Counted from the first letter of the stretch, positions 1-8,151 are shown. The stretch is DNA of 36,478 bases from Paenibacillus zanthoxyli JH29 (GCF_000520715.1 NZ_ASSD01000523.1:1-36478); one strand, 5' to 3'. Numbers and translations: made by a program. Notes: a model not told the origin generated them from the letters alone.

Positions 1-1389
1 AGGCTGGCGGAGCAGGGGAACGAGTTGCTGCGCCGGGAGGACGGGCTTGAGCTGCGTATAGCCGAGTTGAGCCGGGAAACTGCGGCGTTTGAAGAGGAAT
101 GCCTGCTCCTGATGGCGGAAGTCGGAGAAGCTGCGGAGCAAACGGCTTCTGGCTCAGAAGAGGCTGCGAAGAAGCCGGACGCAGACGTATCTCACGCTTC
201 GTCCGGGATTTTATCTGATGCTGCATCGTCCGCTGCTTCGCCATCCGGCATTGGGGAGCCAGATTTAACGCTATCTGTGTCTACTGGCACTCCACAACCG
301 GATAATGCGCCATCCGAAATCCGGACTAGAGCTGTATCGCTTCCCGGAGTGCCGCCTTCAGCCGCTGTACCGCCTGTCACCTCACCTGTTATCCCCACGG
401 CGCTCTCACCGATCCGCTGGCTGGAGGAGAGAGCAGCGGCATGGGAGATGCTTAAGACGGCTCTTTTGCGCCGGGAAGACTTGATCTCCCGGCTGCGCGG
501 GGCGAAGGAGGAACTGGAAGAGAGCCGACGGGAACAGGAAGCGCTCCGGCAGATTTGTGGTAATCTGCTGCGAGAAGGCGGGGCGAAAGACGGCGAAGAT
601 CTGCTTCGCCGGGCTGCAGCCCTGTCCCGGCGCCGGGAGCTGGAACGGTCGCTCCGGCACTCTGAGCTGGCCATGTTCGGAGGCAGGGACGAGGAAGAAA
701 GGCAGGGACTTCTGGAGCTGCTGTCACTACAGGACGCTTACGCGCTGGAAGAAGAGAGGAAGCGGGAGGAGAGGGGGCTTGCCGAGCTTGAGGAACGAAG
801 AAACGGACTGCTTCAGCTCCGGGGCAAGCTGCTGCAGGAAAGGGAGAACCTGAAGAAGGTCTGCCGGGAGGATACAACGCTTCAGCAGCTGGAGGAGCAG
901 AAGGCGGCGCTGCGGGGTATCGCCGAGCAATATGCCGTTTCCGCGCTCGCGGCTGAATTGATCAGCCGGACAAGACGAATTTACGAGCGTGAGAAGCAGC
1001 CGCAGGTTCTGGCCTTGGCTTCCTCATATTTCGAGCGGCTGACCGGAGGAGAGTACCGGCGCGTCGTCATGACGCTAGGGAAGAAAGAGCTGAAAGCGGA
1101 GCACCGGGAAGCCGGCTTGCTGGACAGCGGGCTGCTGAGCCGGGGAACGGCGGAGCAGCTGTATCTGGCCCTGCGTCTGGCTCTCGCGGGAACGATGGAC
1201 CGGCAGGACCCGCTGCCGCTGCTGTTTGACGATCTGTTCGTCAATTTCGATGAGCGGCGTCTGCATGCGGCGCTTTCACTCCTTGGCGAGCTGTCCTCTT
1301 CCCGCCAGGTCGTAATGCTGACCTGCCATCGTCATGTCGCCGAGGCGGCCGCCAGGCTGGTGACGGATGCCTCCGTTATCTCCGTGTAG
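1..1389 (+). CDS. YhaN/SbcC-like AAA family ATPase, C-terminal part
   Basis: The reading frame is open from the first base, so this is the C-terminal part of a larger protein. Two charged, Glu/Arg/Leu-rich stretches look like coiled coil. The C-terminus carries an ABC-type signature (LSRGTAEQLYLALRLALA) and then a Walker B-like LPLLFDDLFVNFDE and a switch histidine in MLTCHRH. This is the SMC/SbcC/YhaN head-domain architecture, in which the N-terminal half with Walker A would lie upstream of the window. YhaN-type proteins pair with a YhaM/SbcD-like nuclease and are thought to act in DNA processing; the role here is inferred. A Pro/Ser/Ala-rich stretch from roughly base 150 to 410 interrupts the coiled coil and looks disordered. 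The 3' end overlaps the convergent membrane protein gene by 14 bases. Confidence 0.8.
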   Translation, partial: RLAEQGNELLRREDGLELRIAELSRETAAFEEECLLLMAEVGEAAEQTASGSEEAAKKPDADVSHASSGILSDAASSAASPSGIGEPDLTLSVSTGTPQPDNAPSEIRTRAVSLPGVPPSAAVPPVTSPVIPTALSPIRWLEERAAAWEMLKTALLRREDLISRLRGAKEELEESRREQEALRQICGNLLREGGAKDGEDLLRRAAALSRRRELERSLRHSELAMFGGRDEEERQGLLELLSLQDAYALEEERKREERGLAELEERRNGLLQLRGKLLQERENLKKVCREDTTLQQLEEQKAALRGIAEQYAVSALAAELISRTRRIYEREKQPQVLALASSYFERLTGGEYRRVVMTLGKKELKAEHREAGLLDSGLLSRGTAEQLYLALRLALAGTMDRQDPLPLLFDDLFVNFDERRLHAALSLLGELSSSRQVVMLTCHRHVAEAAARLVTDASVISV

Positions 1390-2485
1390 ATCGCGGAACC
1401 GGTTTGGAGGCGGGCAGCAGCTCCGTTTTTGGAGGCGCTCCCGATTTGCCCGGCGGAACCATGGGAGCAAGGATTAATTTGACCGCCCAGATAAGCGACA
1501 GCGCTCCGAACATCGGATAGAACAGCGCCAGCAGCGAGCTGAAGCCGAACTGGCTGAAGACATAGCAGGTCAGCATGACCGCAGGTGTAATGAAGGCGGA
1601 TGAGATCGGCAGGCGCTGCGCCAGTTGTAGCGTGACGCCGTAAATATCGGCGACAAAGGTGCTGAATATTTCCAGAAAGATCAGCACCAGATACACAAGC
1701 TGCACCAGCGCTCCGAGACCGAAAGCAATGCTGCCCATCGGAATCTCAAATTTCAAGATGCCCGGCATATGCGCGCTCATGGCGAAATGCGCCGCCATCA
1801 GCATAAAGCCGATGCCCAGACCGCCGAGAATACCGCCATAGATAAGCGGCCGTTCATTTTGAGTATGCCGGGCCATCGGAACGAGGACGGCCTGTGACAT
1901 TCCCAAATTGAACGCTGTATACAGAAAAGGTGACAGTCCGGCGGCAAAGGCGCTGCGTTTCGTGCCAAGCTGTAAAAAGTGATGCGCTCCCGGATGATCA
2001 AGCGTGTTGAAAATAATGATAAGCGACAAGGTCAGCATCAAAGGAACGACAATGCTGTTCATCTGCAGAATGCCGGAAATGCCTCTTTTCAGCAGAAGAT
2101 AAGAGCCGATTACGGTCAGCACCAGCCCGGTTTGATAGTGGAGCCCGAGATGCTCCTCAAAAATCGCGCCCGCTCCGGCCAGCATAATGCTGTTCACCCC
2201 AATCAGAATAGCCAGGGTGAACAGGCTGATAATGCCGCCTACGTTCTTTCCGAACAGATGGCGGTTGAAATCCTCATAGGATTCCGCTCCGATCCGCTGG
2301 GCAAGAATCATCATTTTGGTGCCGAGCCAGATAAAGACCCCTGTGGCGAATACAATGGTCAGCGTTGCTAAGCGGCCGTACTGCGTGAAGAACTGGAGAA
2401 TTTCCTGGCCGGTGGCGAATCCGGCTCCCACAATAGTGCCAATATAAGTGAAGGCGATTTGCAGCGTGCGGAGCATTTGTCTCAT
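1376..2485 (-). CDS. YkvI-like multi-spanning membrane protein (putative transporter)
   Basis: A 369-residue, very hydrophobic protein with about ten membrane segments. The N-terminus (IAFTYIGTIVGAGFATGQEI) has the glycine-rich first helix of the amino-acid/nucleobase transporter fold and closely resembles Bacillus YkvI, an uncharacterised integral membrane protein. The substrate is unknown. The ATG at 2485 is preceded by a strong AGGGGGAGAG ribosome binding site. The C-terminal tail after the last helix is Pro/Lys-rich and cytoplasmic in appearance. The stop overlaps the end of the convergent ATPase gene. The hairpin repeat array begins directly upstream, so the repeats could be part of this gene's 5' leader if its promoter lies beyond them. 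Confidence 0.75.
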   Translation of the reverse strand: MRQMLRTLQIAFTYIGTIVGAGFATGQEILQFFTQYGRLATLTIVFATGVFIWLGTKMMILAQRIGAESYEDFNRHLFGKNVGGIISLFTLAILIGVNSIMLAGAGAIFEEHLGLHYQTGLVLTVIGSYLLLKRGISGILQMNSIVVPLMLTLSLIIIFNTLDHPGAHHFLQLGTKRSAFAAGLSPFLYTAFNLGMSQAVLVPMARHTQNERPLIYGGILGGLGIGFMLMAAHFAMSAHMPGILKFEIPMGSIAFGLGALVQLVYLVLIFLEIFSTFVADIYGVTLQLAQRLPISSAFITPAVMLTCYVFSQFGFSSLLALFYPMFGALSLIWAVKLILAPMVPPGKSGAPPKTELLPASKPVPRSTRR

Positions 2486-2500
2486 AACTCTCCCCCTAAA

Positions 2501-2760
2501 AGTTTTGCAAGCTTAAACCGCATTGGATATTCTTCGGCAAAACTGGCATCGGAAGCGTACACTAAGTTTTGCGAGCCTAAACCGCATTGGATATTCTTCG
2601 GCAAAACTGGTATCGGAAGCGTACACCAAGTTTTGCAAGCCTAAACCGTATGGACTACACTTTTGGCAGAACCGGCTTTAAATGTGTACGCTTAATTTTG
2701 TAAGTATCAGCCGTATCCTTTGATTTTTCGGTAAAATTGGCACCGGAAGCAGAGGCTTGC
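2501..2760. repeat. Tandem array of four ~64-bp hairpin-forming units
   Basis: Units begin at about 2501, 2565, 2629 and 2694. Units 1 and 2 are both 64 bases long and differ at only four positions; units 3 and 4 are diverged. Each unit has an 8-base inverted repeat about 28 bases apart: AGTTTTGC/GCAAAACT at 2501-2508/2537-2544 and 2565-2572/2601-2608, a 7-of-8 version in unit 3, and AATTTTGT/GTAAAATT in unit 4. Unit 4 pairs fully on the plus strand if two G-U pairs are allowed, so the pairing has been kept while the bases changed. The array fills most of the gap between the divergent ykvI-like and xpt genes. No coding potential is evident. The function is unknown. Confidence 0.8.
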
Positions 2761-2813
2761 CTACTTGTGAAGCCTAAAAAATCAGTCTTTTGGATGCGCA
2801 TTGCCCCATATGC

Positions 2814-2843
2814 TTGTGTACTCCGCATAGTACAGGTTATGAT
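2814..2843 (+). promoter_or_regulatory. Possible xpt promoter
   Basis: TTGTGT (2814-2819) and TATGAT (2838-2843) are separated by 18 bases, a reasonable sigma-A match about 95 bases upstream of the xpt start. I looked for a purine riboswitch in the leader and did not see its conserved core. Confidence 0.4.
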
Positions 2844-2938
2844 GTTGAGCAGAAGGACATGACTTCCGCCTGTTTTCGCCTGCGGGATTTTGACAGTGGA
2901 ACGTCCGAACAAGAATGGATAATGGAGGCGTAAGCGTC

Positions 2939-3511
2939 ATGGAAATATTGAAAAAGCGGATTTTGGAGGAAGGGATTGTCGTTTCCGATCAGGTGTTGAA
3001 GCTGGACGGGCTGCTCAACCATCAGGTCGACCCCGAGCTGACAATGGAGATGGGACGGGAATTTGCGAAGCTGTTTGCAGACCAGGGAGTAACCCGTGTT
3101 GTTACCGTGGAATCCTCGGGTATTGCCGTTGCATTTGCCACCGCGTATGAATTGAAGGTGCCGCTTGTCTTTGCGCGCCGCAAGAAAACACTTCTTGCCG
3201 ACCCTGATGCGCTGTGCGAGCGGGTTCCGTCGTTTACGAAGGGGATCGTCACGGACATTATGATTTCACGCCAATTTATATCGCCCGAGGACAAAATTCT
3301 GTTCATCGACGATATTATCGCTAACGGCGATGCGGCCCGCGGCCTGATCAAGATCATTCATCGCTCGGGAGCGGAGCTCGTCGGACTTGGGGTGGTTGTG
3401 GAAAAATGCTTTGAGGCCGGTGCCCGTACGATCCGCGAACAGGGTGTACGTCTGGAATCGCTTATAAAAATCAAGTCCCTAGCCGGCGGAAGAATCGAAT
3501 TCGAGCAGTAA
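2939..3511 (+). CDS. xpt: Xanthine phosphoribosyltransferase
   Basis: A 190-residue type I phosphoribosyltransferase that converts xanthine and PRPP to XMP in purine salvage in the cytoplasm. The N-terminus (MEILKKRILEEGIVVSDQVLK) and the length are those of Xpt. The PRPP-binding loop is ILFIDDIIANGDAARG, and the upstream VTVESSGIAVAFATA segment is also typical. The ATG at 2939 is chosen because GGAGG lies 10 bases ahead and because Xpt proteins start here; an in-frame ATG at 2915 has no binding site. In Bacillus xpt is co-transcribed with the xanthine permease pbuX, which is absent here. The gene appears to be a single transcription unit. Confidence 0.93.
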   Translation: MEILKKRILEEGIVVSDQVLKLDGLLNHQVDPELTMEMGREFAKLFADQGVTRVVTVESSGIAVAFATAYELKVPLVFARRKKTLLADPDALCERVPSFTKGIVTDIMISRQFISPEDKILFIDDIIANGDAARGLIKIIHRSGAELVGLGVVVEKCFEAGARTIREQGVRLESLIKIKSLAGGRIEFEQ

Positions 3512-3570
3512 TCTATTGGGTTACAAATGGTGACGAATCTGAGAACAATGCCTATTTTTATAACTATTGC

Positions 3571-3599
3571 TTTCCACCCCATACATTTTCATTTATAAT
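3571..3599 (+). promoter_or_regulatory. Promoter of the small gene at 3630
   Basis: A perfect TATAAT at 3594-3599 has TTTCCA 17 bases upstream (3571-3576). It lies about 30 bases before the start codon at 3630, giving a short leader. Confidence 0.55.
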
Positions 3600-3629
3600 A
3601 AAGTCAGACATAGGAGAGGAGGCGTCACA

Positions 3630-3947
3630 ATGGGGAAAGAACCGGTGACAGAACAATTCTTTATTGATAAATTAACCGAGGCCAAGGATCACTTCGAGCG
3701 TGCGCTCGATTGCAAGCACACGGAGTTTGACGATCTGTATCCCTATATGATCGAACATCCTCAATTCTTTTGGTACAAACGCTATGTTGCTTGGTCGGAA
3801 CTTCTGACTATCGCAGGCTTGTGTGAAGAACTGGACTTCGCCTGGAGAGAGAAGTTTACAGCCAAACAAGTGGAGTATCTGGAACAACGTGTGATGTCCG
3901 CAAAAGTTCTGGACTTCTGGTTTGAGAAGAATGAAGCGCTGATATAG
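3630..3947 (+). CDS. Uncharacterised small cytoplasmic protein
   Basis: A 105-residue acidic, aromatic-rich protein (MGKEPVTEQFFIDKLTEAKD...) with no signal peptide or membrane segment, likely all alpha-helical. I do not recognise the family. The ATG at 3630 has an excellent GGAGAGGAGG binding site 8 bases upstream, its own promoter, and a terminator after it, so it is a genuine monocistronic gene. Two cysteines, at about residues 28 and 69, are not arranged as a metal site. An in-frame start at 3567 is less likely, as it lies inside the promoter region. Confidence 0.75.
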   Translation: MGKEPVTEQFFIDKLTEAKDHFERALDCKHTEFDDLYPYMIEHPQFFWYKRYVAWSELLTIAGLCEELDFAWREKFTAKQVEYLEQRVMSAKVLDFWFEKNEALI

Positions 3948-3998
3948 GTCAAACACAAAGAGGTGCATAGATATATGCATACCTCATTATTTAGATGA

Positions 3999-4029
3999 GA
4001 CCCAATGATCTTTCATTGCGGTCTTTTTT
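3999..4029 (+). terminator. Factor-independent terminator
   Basis: GACCCAATGA pairs with TCATTGCGGTC (one bulge) around a short loop and is followed by TTTTTT. It closes the gene ending at 3947. A second weak hairpin (GAGGTGCATA...TATGCATACCTC) sits just upstream. Confidence 0.8.
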
Positions 4030-4089
4030 ATGTCATAATCCGATTCGGACACTTGCTATATGGTGTTCCGGATGAGAGGAGAACTTCGT

Positions 4090-4305
4090 ATGATCAGCGA
4101 TGAGCAGTTGAATGAATACCGCCTTTCAGGCGAGAAGATCCGGGTCATTCGCGATGCTCTGGAGAGCAATGACGTGATCGGGATTGTTATTGCGTGGGAT
4201 GACAGCCACATTATGATCCGCAGACCCAACCGGAGGGTGGTCAAGCTGGACCGAGGTTATATGTTACAGCCCAATACCGAGCCGAGACGCAGCGTTTTCG
4301 GATAA
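4090..4305 (+). CDS. Uncharacterised 71-residue protein
   Basis: A small basic protein (MISDEQLNEYRLSGEKIRVI...) with a predicted beta-rich centre (IGIVIAWDDSHIMIRRPNRR) that resembles a small Sm-like or SH3-like fold; that fold is only an impression. The ATG at 4090 has GAGAGGAGAA upstream at good spacing. An upstream in-frame ATG at 4060 would overlap this site. A strong terminator follows. Function unknown. Confidence 0.65.
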   Translation: MISDEQLNEYRLSGEKIRVIRDALESNDVIGIVIAWDDSHIMIRRPNRRVVKLDRGYMLQPNTEPRRSVFG

Positions 4306-4341
4306 CGTGAGCAATAACAAGCTGTCCAGCAGCTGTAATTG

Positions 4342-4383
4342 AAACGGCTTTCGAGGTTTTCTCTCGAAAGCCGTTTGTTTTTT
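4342..4383 (+). terminator. Strong factor-independent terminator
   Basis: A perfect 14-bp stem (4342-4355 with 4363-4376, AAACGGCTTTCGAG and its complement), a 7-base loop, then GTTTTTT. It ends the gene at 4090-4305 and could also act on the convergent aminotransferase transcript. Confidence 0.9.
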
Positions 4384-4454
4384 CTCAAGGCCGATTGCTG
4401 ATCATTCTCATTGATTTAGACTGGAGTCAGAGTTAAGCTCGATGCTTGATATTT

Positions 4455-5522
4455 TCATTGAGTTCCACGAACGAGGCCCAGCAGCGCTTCATATAGAATA
4501 TCCATTTCTTCATCCGTTCCAATCGTCACACGCAAATATTTATCGATCCTGGGCCTTGGAAAAAGACGCACGAAAATGTTCTGTCCCCGCAAAGCTTCAT
4601 TTAGACTATCTGCCTCTGCTCTTGGGTGGGAGATTAACAAGAAATTCGTACTGGAGTCCACCACCTCAAATCCCGCTTGACGGAGGAGGGAGGTGATCCG
4701 GCTGCGGGTGGCTATAACGGTCTGAATATTCCGGGTGAACGTTTCCGTATCTTCAAGAGACGCTATGGCGCCCGCCTGGGCGATCCAGTCGACGGTGAAG
4801 CAGTTGATACAATCTCTGACGCGAATGAGCGCTTCAATTAAACTGCTGTGTCCCATGGCCAGACCGATCCGCAACCCTGCCAGCGACCGCGATTTGGAGA
4901 ATGTGCGGATGATGAGCAGGTTGTCATATTTCGGAATCAGTCCAATTGACGTTTCTCCGCCAAAATCAATGTACGCTTCATCCACAATAACAACCGCCTG
5001 TTGATTCCGTTTCACAAGGGCTTCTATATTCTCTAAGGGAATGGCTTTGCCCGTAGGGGCGTTGGGGTTAGCCAATATAATTCCGTCATTATTGGTGAAA
5101 AAGCGGTCAACCGGCACATCGAAGCTTTCGGTCAGCGGAACCGTCCTGTACGATACCCCGAACAGCTTGGCGTACACTTCATAGAAATTATACGTAATAT
5201 CGGGAAAAAGAATCGTATCCCCCGGATCGAAAAAGGCCTTGAAGCAAAAAGCCAGAATTTCGTCGGACCCGTTGCCGGCAAAAATCTGTTCCGCTGGAAT
5301 GCCGTAATGGCGGCTGGCCGTTTCCCGCAAGCGGGAGCAATTCGGATCGGGATATAATCTCAGCTTGTCGGTAACGGCGGCTTTCATTGCATTCAGCACC
5401 TCGGGGGAAGGCGGGTAAGGATTCTCGTTCGTGTTTAACTTGACCAGTCTGCCTGCCCGGGGCTGCTCGCCCGGCACATAAGGCGCAATCCCCTTGATCG
5501 TCTCACTCCAGTATTTGTTCAT
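4455..5522 (-). CDS. hisC: Histidinol-phosphate aminotransferase
   Basis: A 355-residue PLP-dependent fold-type I aminotransferase. It shows the HisC hallmarks: LVKLNTNENPYPPSP near the N-terminus, GNGSDEIL, LANPNAPTG, VIVDEAYIDF, the PLP lysine in RTFSKSRSLAGLRIG, and a C-terminal LRVTIGTDEEM. The reaction is histidinol phosphate + 2-oxoglutarate from imidazole-acetol phosphate and glutamate, or the reverse. The ATG at 5522 is supported by GGGAGGAACGGCA upstream. It is not next to other his genes here, so it may be a paralogue with wider specificity (aromatic or other imidazole-acetol-type substrates). A second family member lies at 34847-35947. Confidence 0.88.
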   Translation of the reverse strand: MNKYWSETIKGIAPYVPGEQPRAGRLVKLNTNENPYPPSPEVLNAMKAAVTDKLRLYPDPNCSRLRETASRHYGIPAEQIFAGNGSDEILAFCFKAFFDPGDTILFPDITYNFYEVYAKLFGVSYRTVPLTESFDVPVDRFFTNNDGIILANPNAPTGKAIPLENIEALVKRNQQAVVIVDEAYIDFGGETSIGLIPKYDNLLIIRTFSKSRSLAGLRIGLAMGHSSLIEALIRVRDCINCFTVDWIAQAGAIASLEDTETFTRNIQTVIATRSRITSLLRQAGFEVVDSSTNFLLISHPRAEADSLNEALRGQNIFVRLFPRPRIDKYLRVTIGTDEEMDILYEALLGLVRGTQ

Positions 5523-5641
5523 TGCCGTTCCTCCCAACTCATAATCTGGCAAACGATGCGGATTCTCTATATGTATATGTGCCAGGCGGACGCGGAGGAA
5601 CCATGCTGATGAAAAGGGTGAGCTGCAGAGCGGATGTAGAG

Positions 5642-5679
5642 AAAATAAAAAAACAGCCCATCACTTCCGTGATCGGGCT
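5642..5679 (-). terminator. Terminator on the minus strand
   Basis: On the minus strand AGCCCGATCAC pairs with GTGATGGGCT around a GGAA loop, followed by a run of T (plus-strand A run at about 5645-5653). It separates the gene at 5712-6146 from hisC. Confidence 0.85.
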
Positions 5680-5711
5680 GGTGCTATCATGATAATCATC
5701 CGGCAGAATAA

Positions 5712-6146
5712 TCAGATGGATACAGCCATATGGCTGGAATGCTCTTCCCGGGCTTGAATCGAGAACTCCCCGGCAAGTCCGAGATAGGCGCGCATTCTCA
5801 GCGTCATCTCCCGCCGGAAGCTCTGCCATTCAATCTGCATCTCTCCGGCAATACCCCGGCACTTATACTCGGCTTCAACACCATGCTGATTTTGCCGAAC
5901 AGTTGTAATAACCACATTCTGAGAATCAAGCTCTCGCTTAACTTCCTGCAGCATGACAGCTGTCTTCTTTGCTCCGACGGAGACCATTTCCATATAGAGC
6001 TGTGGCATCTTAAATAGGCCGCTCTTCCCGATGGCCCGGCAGTCGCGCTCGAACACTTTATGAATAAACGTTAGCAGCAAGTAGCTTCTGACAAGAGACA
6101 GTTCTTCTTGGGTTGCTTCCCGGTTACGCTTTGCAATCGTCGCCAT
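5712..6146 (-). CDS. Uncharacterised 144-residue protein
   Basis: A soluble protein beginning MATIAKRNREATQEELSLVR, with no signal peptide. It seems to have a helical N-terminal half and a beta-rich C-terminal half that contains several Arg-rich strands. I do not recognise the family. The ATG at 6146 is chosen because GAGGTGATTCAG lies directly upstream; an in-frame start at 6194 is not needed. It is monocistronic with its own terminator (5642-5679) and lies divergent from tRNA-Leu. Confidence 0.7.
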   Translation of the reverse strand: MATIAKRNREATQEELSLVRSYLLLTFIHKVFERDCRAIGKSGLFKMPQLYMEMVSVGAKKTAVMLQEVKRELDSQNVVITTVRQNQHGVEAEYKCRGIAGEMQIEWQSFRREMTLRMRAYLGLAGEFSIQAREEHSSHMAVSI

Positions 6147-6259
6147 CTGAATCACCTCAATTGTAGCATGCGAACCTTTGTTCTTATTATACATCCAATT
6201 TATTCACGAAAGCAATATATATACATTAATTTATGGAAAATGTTATTTTAAAAAATATA

Positions 6260-6288
6260 TTGACTGGTGTTTGTAATCATGGTATGAT
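6260..6288 (+). promoter_or_regulatory. Promoter of tRNA-Leu
   Basis: TTGACT (6260-6265), a 17-base spacer and TATGAT (6283-6288) form a near-consensus sigma-A promoter about 40 bases ahead of the tRNA. Confidence 0.85.
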
Positions 6289-6326
6289 CTCTCTTGTGGC
6301 CGCATAAGCGTGCCTCGATAAAATAC

Positions 6327-6411
<85 letters not shown>

Positions 6412-6428
6412 TTGCCTAACATTTAAAA

Positions 6429-6469
6429 GGTTCGTAAAATTGCTCATGTAGCAGTTTACGAGCCTTTTT
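6429..6469 (+). terminator. Terminator after tRNA-Leu
   Basis: GGTTCGTAAA (6429-6438) pairs with TTTACGAGCC (6455-6464), followed by TTTTT. Read on the minus strand, the right arm also encodes the last codons and stop (Gly-Ser-stop) of an integrase remnant. Related hairpins occur at 8645 and 23571. Confidence 0.85.
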
Positions 6470-6690
6470 CTGTGCTTAGAAGGTTCAGGCTATTGCTCAT
6501 CACCTGGGCCGAAGAAATCTTCCAGCTGTAATCCAGGTGAACGTAAATGTTGGCCGATGACTGTGGCTAAGTCACTCCCGAATCTCCTTCATGTTCACAC
6601 CATAGCCAGAAGCAGGCTGGCGCAACTATGCCGAAGATCGTGAAACTGAATCCGCCGCAGCTTATGGTTTTCCAGCACAACCGGAATTTC
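6456..6690 (-). pseudogene. Decayed tyrosine recombinase (integrase) C-terminus
   Basis: Translating the minus strand across frames gives the catalytic-domain end of a Firmicute phage/ICE integrase: KLRRIQFHDLRHSCASLLLA (with the H-x-x-R box), then MKEIRE with an in-frame stop in place of the usual Trp, then in another frame ANIYVHLDYSWKISSAQ (with the nucleophile-type Tyr) and a normal end before the hairpin. Frameshifts and a stop make it non-functional. It lies directly downstream of tRNA-Leu with its 3' end toward the tRNA, the usual placement of an integrase in a tRNA-integrated element. The N-terminal domains are missing. Confidence 0.8.
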
Positions 6691-6767
6691 AAGTCCCACG
6701 ATTTCGCTCGGCACAAGCCAATATTATGATAAAGAGACATTTTTGAACCATTGGGTCTAACATGAAA

Positions 6768-6800
6768 CAAGCTGGCGCCTATCGAGTAGACGCCAGCTTG
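6768..6800 (-). terminator. Terminator-like hairpin after the alcohol dehydrogenase
   Basis: CAAGCTGGCG (6768-6777) and CGCCAGCTTG (6791-6800) form a perfect 10-bp stem just beyond the stop of the minus-strand gene. The T run is weak (GTTTCATGTT). Confidence 0.65.
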
Positions 6801-6823
6801 GATAAAGCTAAGATATTGATGGA

Positions 6824-7990
6824 TTAGAACGTTACGTCTTCTCCTCTAAACGCTGCAACGTATAGTTTTTTCATTTCTTCTACAGAGGTTTCGCGCGGGT
6901 TAGTGCTTGTGCATGGATCTTTCACCGCGTTTGCCGCCATGCTATCCACATGCGCGTTAAATAGCTCTTCGGATACGCCGTAGTCGCGGAGTGTACTTGG
7001 GATACCCATGTTGCGATTCAGCTCACGGATCCACGCCACCAGCGCGTCTACCAGTTCGTCCGTTGATTGACCGGTAAGACCGATCCGTTTGGCGATGGCT
7101 GCAAAGCGGTCGGAGACGACCGTACGGTTAAACTGGATGACGTACGGCAGATAAATCGCGTTGGCGCAGCCGTGCGGAATATCGAAGGTCGGACCGCTTT
7201 TATGCGCAAGACTATGAACGTTACCCAGCACCGCGTTGGCAAAAGCCATACCGGCCATGCCTTGGGCGATATGCATCGCTTTACGCGATTCTTGATTGCC
7301 TTCGTAGGAATGAAGAAGGTGCTGTTTCACCAGTTCGACCGATTCAATTGCCAGCGCATCCGTCAGTAGAGTGCGGGGCTTGGCAACATACGACTCGATG
7401 CCGTGAGTCAGTGCATCCATGCCGGTATATGCCGTTATATGTTTAGGCATCGATTCAACCAACACCGGATCGATGACCGCCAGATCCGGTGTCAATTCGA
7501 AATCGGCGAGGGGGTACTTGATACCCGTTTTCTCGTCGGTCACGACCGACAGGTTTGAAATTTCAGAAGCGCTGCCGCTTGTCGTCGGAATGCCGATGAA
7601 TTTGGCTTTGGTCCGCAGTTTAGGCAGAGTGAACGGCCGGCTTGCTTCTTCGAAGGTAAGCTGCGGATGCTCATGGAAGACCCACATCGCTTTCGCAGCA
7701 TCCATCGGCGAACCGCCGCCAATGCCGATTACCCAGTCCGGCTGGAATTCGTTCAGGGTTTTGACCCCTTCCATTACCATGGCAACGGTCGGTTCGGATA
7801 CAATACCCTCGATCAATCGTGTTTCCAGGCCAGCTTCCGCAAGCAGACCTTCAATTTTGGCGAGGTTGCCGCTCAATTTGACGGAACCGCCGCCGATGAC
7901 GAGTACAGCTTTTTTCCCCTCAAGTGTTTTGAGGATGTCCAAAGCCCCGTCCCCATAATAAATATCGCGTGGAATTGTAAAACGATTCAT
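6824..7990 (-). CDS. Iron-containing (group III) alcohol dehydrogenase
   Basis: A 388-residue NAD(P)-dependent dehydrogenase. The nucleotide-binding GIGGGSPMDAAK is at about residues 89-100. The metal ligands are visible as Asp192 and His196 in GMDALTHGIESY, His263 in VHSLAHK and His273 in DIPHGCANAIYLPYV. It interconverts an aldehyde and an alcohol; relatives act on butanol, 1,2- or 1,3-propanediol or lactaldehyde, so the substrate cannot be named. ATG 7990 follows GGAGAGGAGCG. It is divergent from an HxlR regulator with an AAGTACGCACTT palindrome between them, which suggests control by that regulator. In the island it could re-oxidise NADH during fermentation, but that is inference. Confidence 0.88.
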   Translation of the reverse strand: MNRFTIPRDIYYGDGALDILKTLEGKKAVLVIGGGSVKLSGNLAKIEGLLAEAGLETRLIEGIVSEPTVAMVMEGVKTLNEFQPDWVIGIGGGSPMDAAKAMWVFHEHPQLTFEEASRPFTLPKLRTKAKFIGIPTTSGSASEISNLSVVTDEKTGIKYPLADFELTPDLAVIDPVLVESMPKHITAYTGMDALTHGIESYVAKPRTLLTDALAIESVELVKQHLLHSYEGNQESRKAMHIAQGMAGMAFANAVLGNVHSLAHKSGPTFDIPHGCANAIYLPYVIQFNRTVVSDRFAAIAKRIGLTGQSTDELVDALVAWIRELNRNMGIPSTLRDYGVSEELFNAHVDSMAANAVKDPCTSTNPRETSVEEMKKLYVAAFRGEDVTF

Positions 7991-8092
7991 GTATACGCTC
8001 CTCTCCATAATTGCGTTCAGTAGTATTGAACGTTGCTTTCACTGTGCTCATCAGGCACAGGCTTTATTCTAAACACAAAGTTTCCAACAAGG

Positions 8093-8104
8093 AAGTACGC
8101 ACTT
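8093..8104. promoter_or_regulatory. Putative HxlR operator (AAGTACGCACTT)
   Basis: A 12-base palindrome with one mismatch, in the divergent promoter region between the alcohol dehydrogenase and the HxlR gene. The perfect form AAGTACGTACTT occurs at 30023-30034, next to the second HxlR gene, and at 30593-30604. Similarity with the 30023 site extends to the right (ACTTTAA..TAA.GTAG..ACC). A candidate -10 (TATACT, 8128-8133) for the HxlR gene lies just downstream, so binding would autoregulate. Confidence 0.6.
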
Positions 8105-8151
8105 TAATGTAAGGTAGTGACCTATAGTATACTATTGGGAGGAGGATGATT

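Noticed and set aside
192-877. Long minus-strand frames opposite the YhaN-like ATPase
   Set aside because: Arg/Ser/Pro-rich translations without binding sites, typical mirror frames of a GC-rich coding region.
2501-2760. CRISPR array
   Set aside because: There are only four units, the whole unit including the presumed spacer is repeated, and two units are nearly identical throughout; no cas genes are present.
2844-2938. Purine riboswitch expected ahead of xpt
   Set aside because: The conserved core of the guanine/xanthine-related aptamer (TATA...GTTTCTACC...TTGACTA) is not present between 2700 and 2938.
6567-6770. 67-codon minus-strand frame as a gene
   Set aside because: It is an off-frame reading of the integrase remnant; the meaningful translation is in the other frames.
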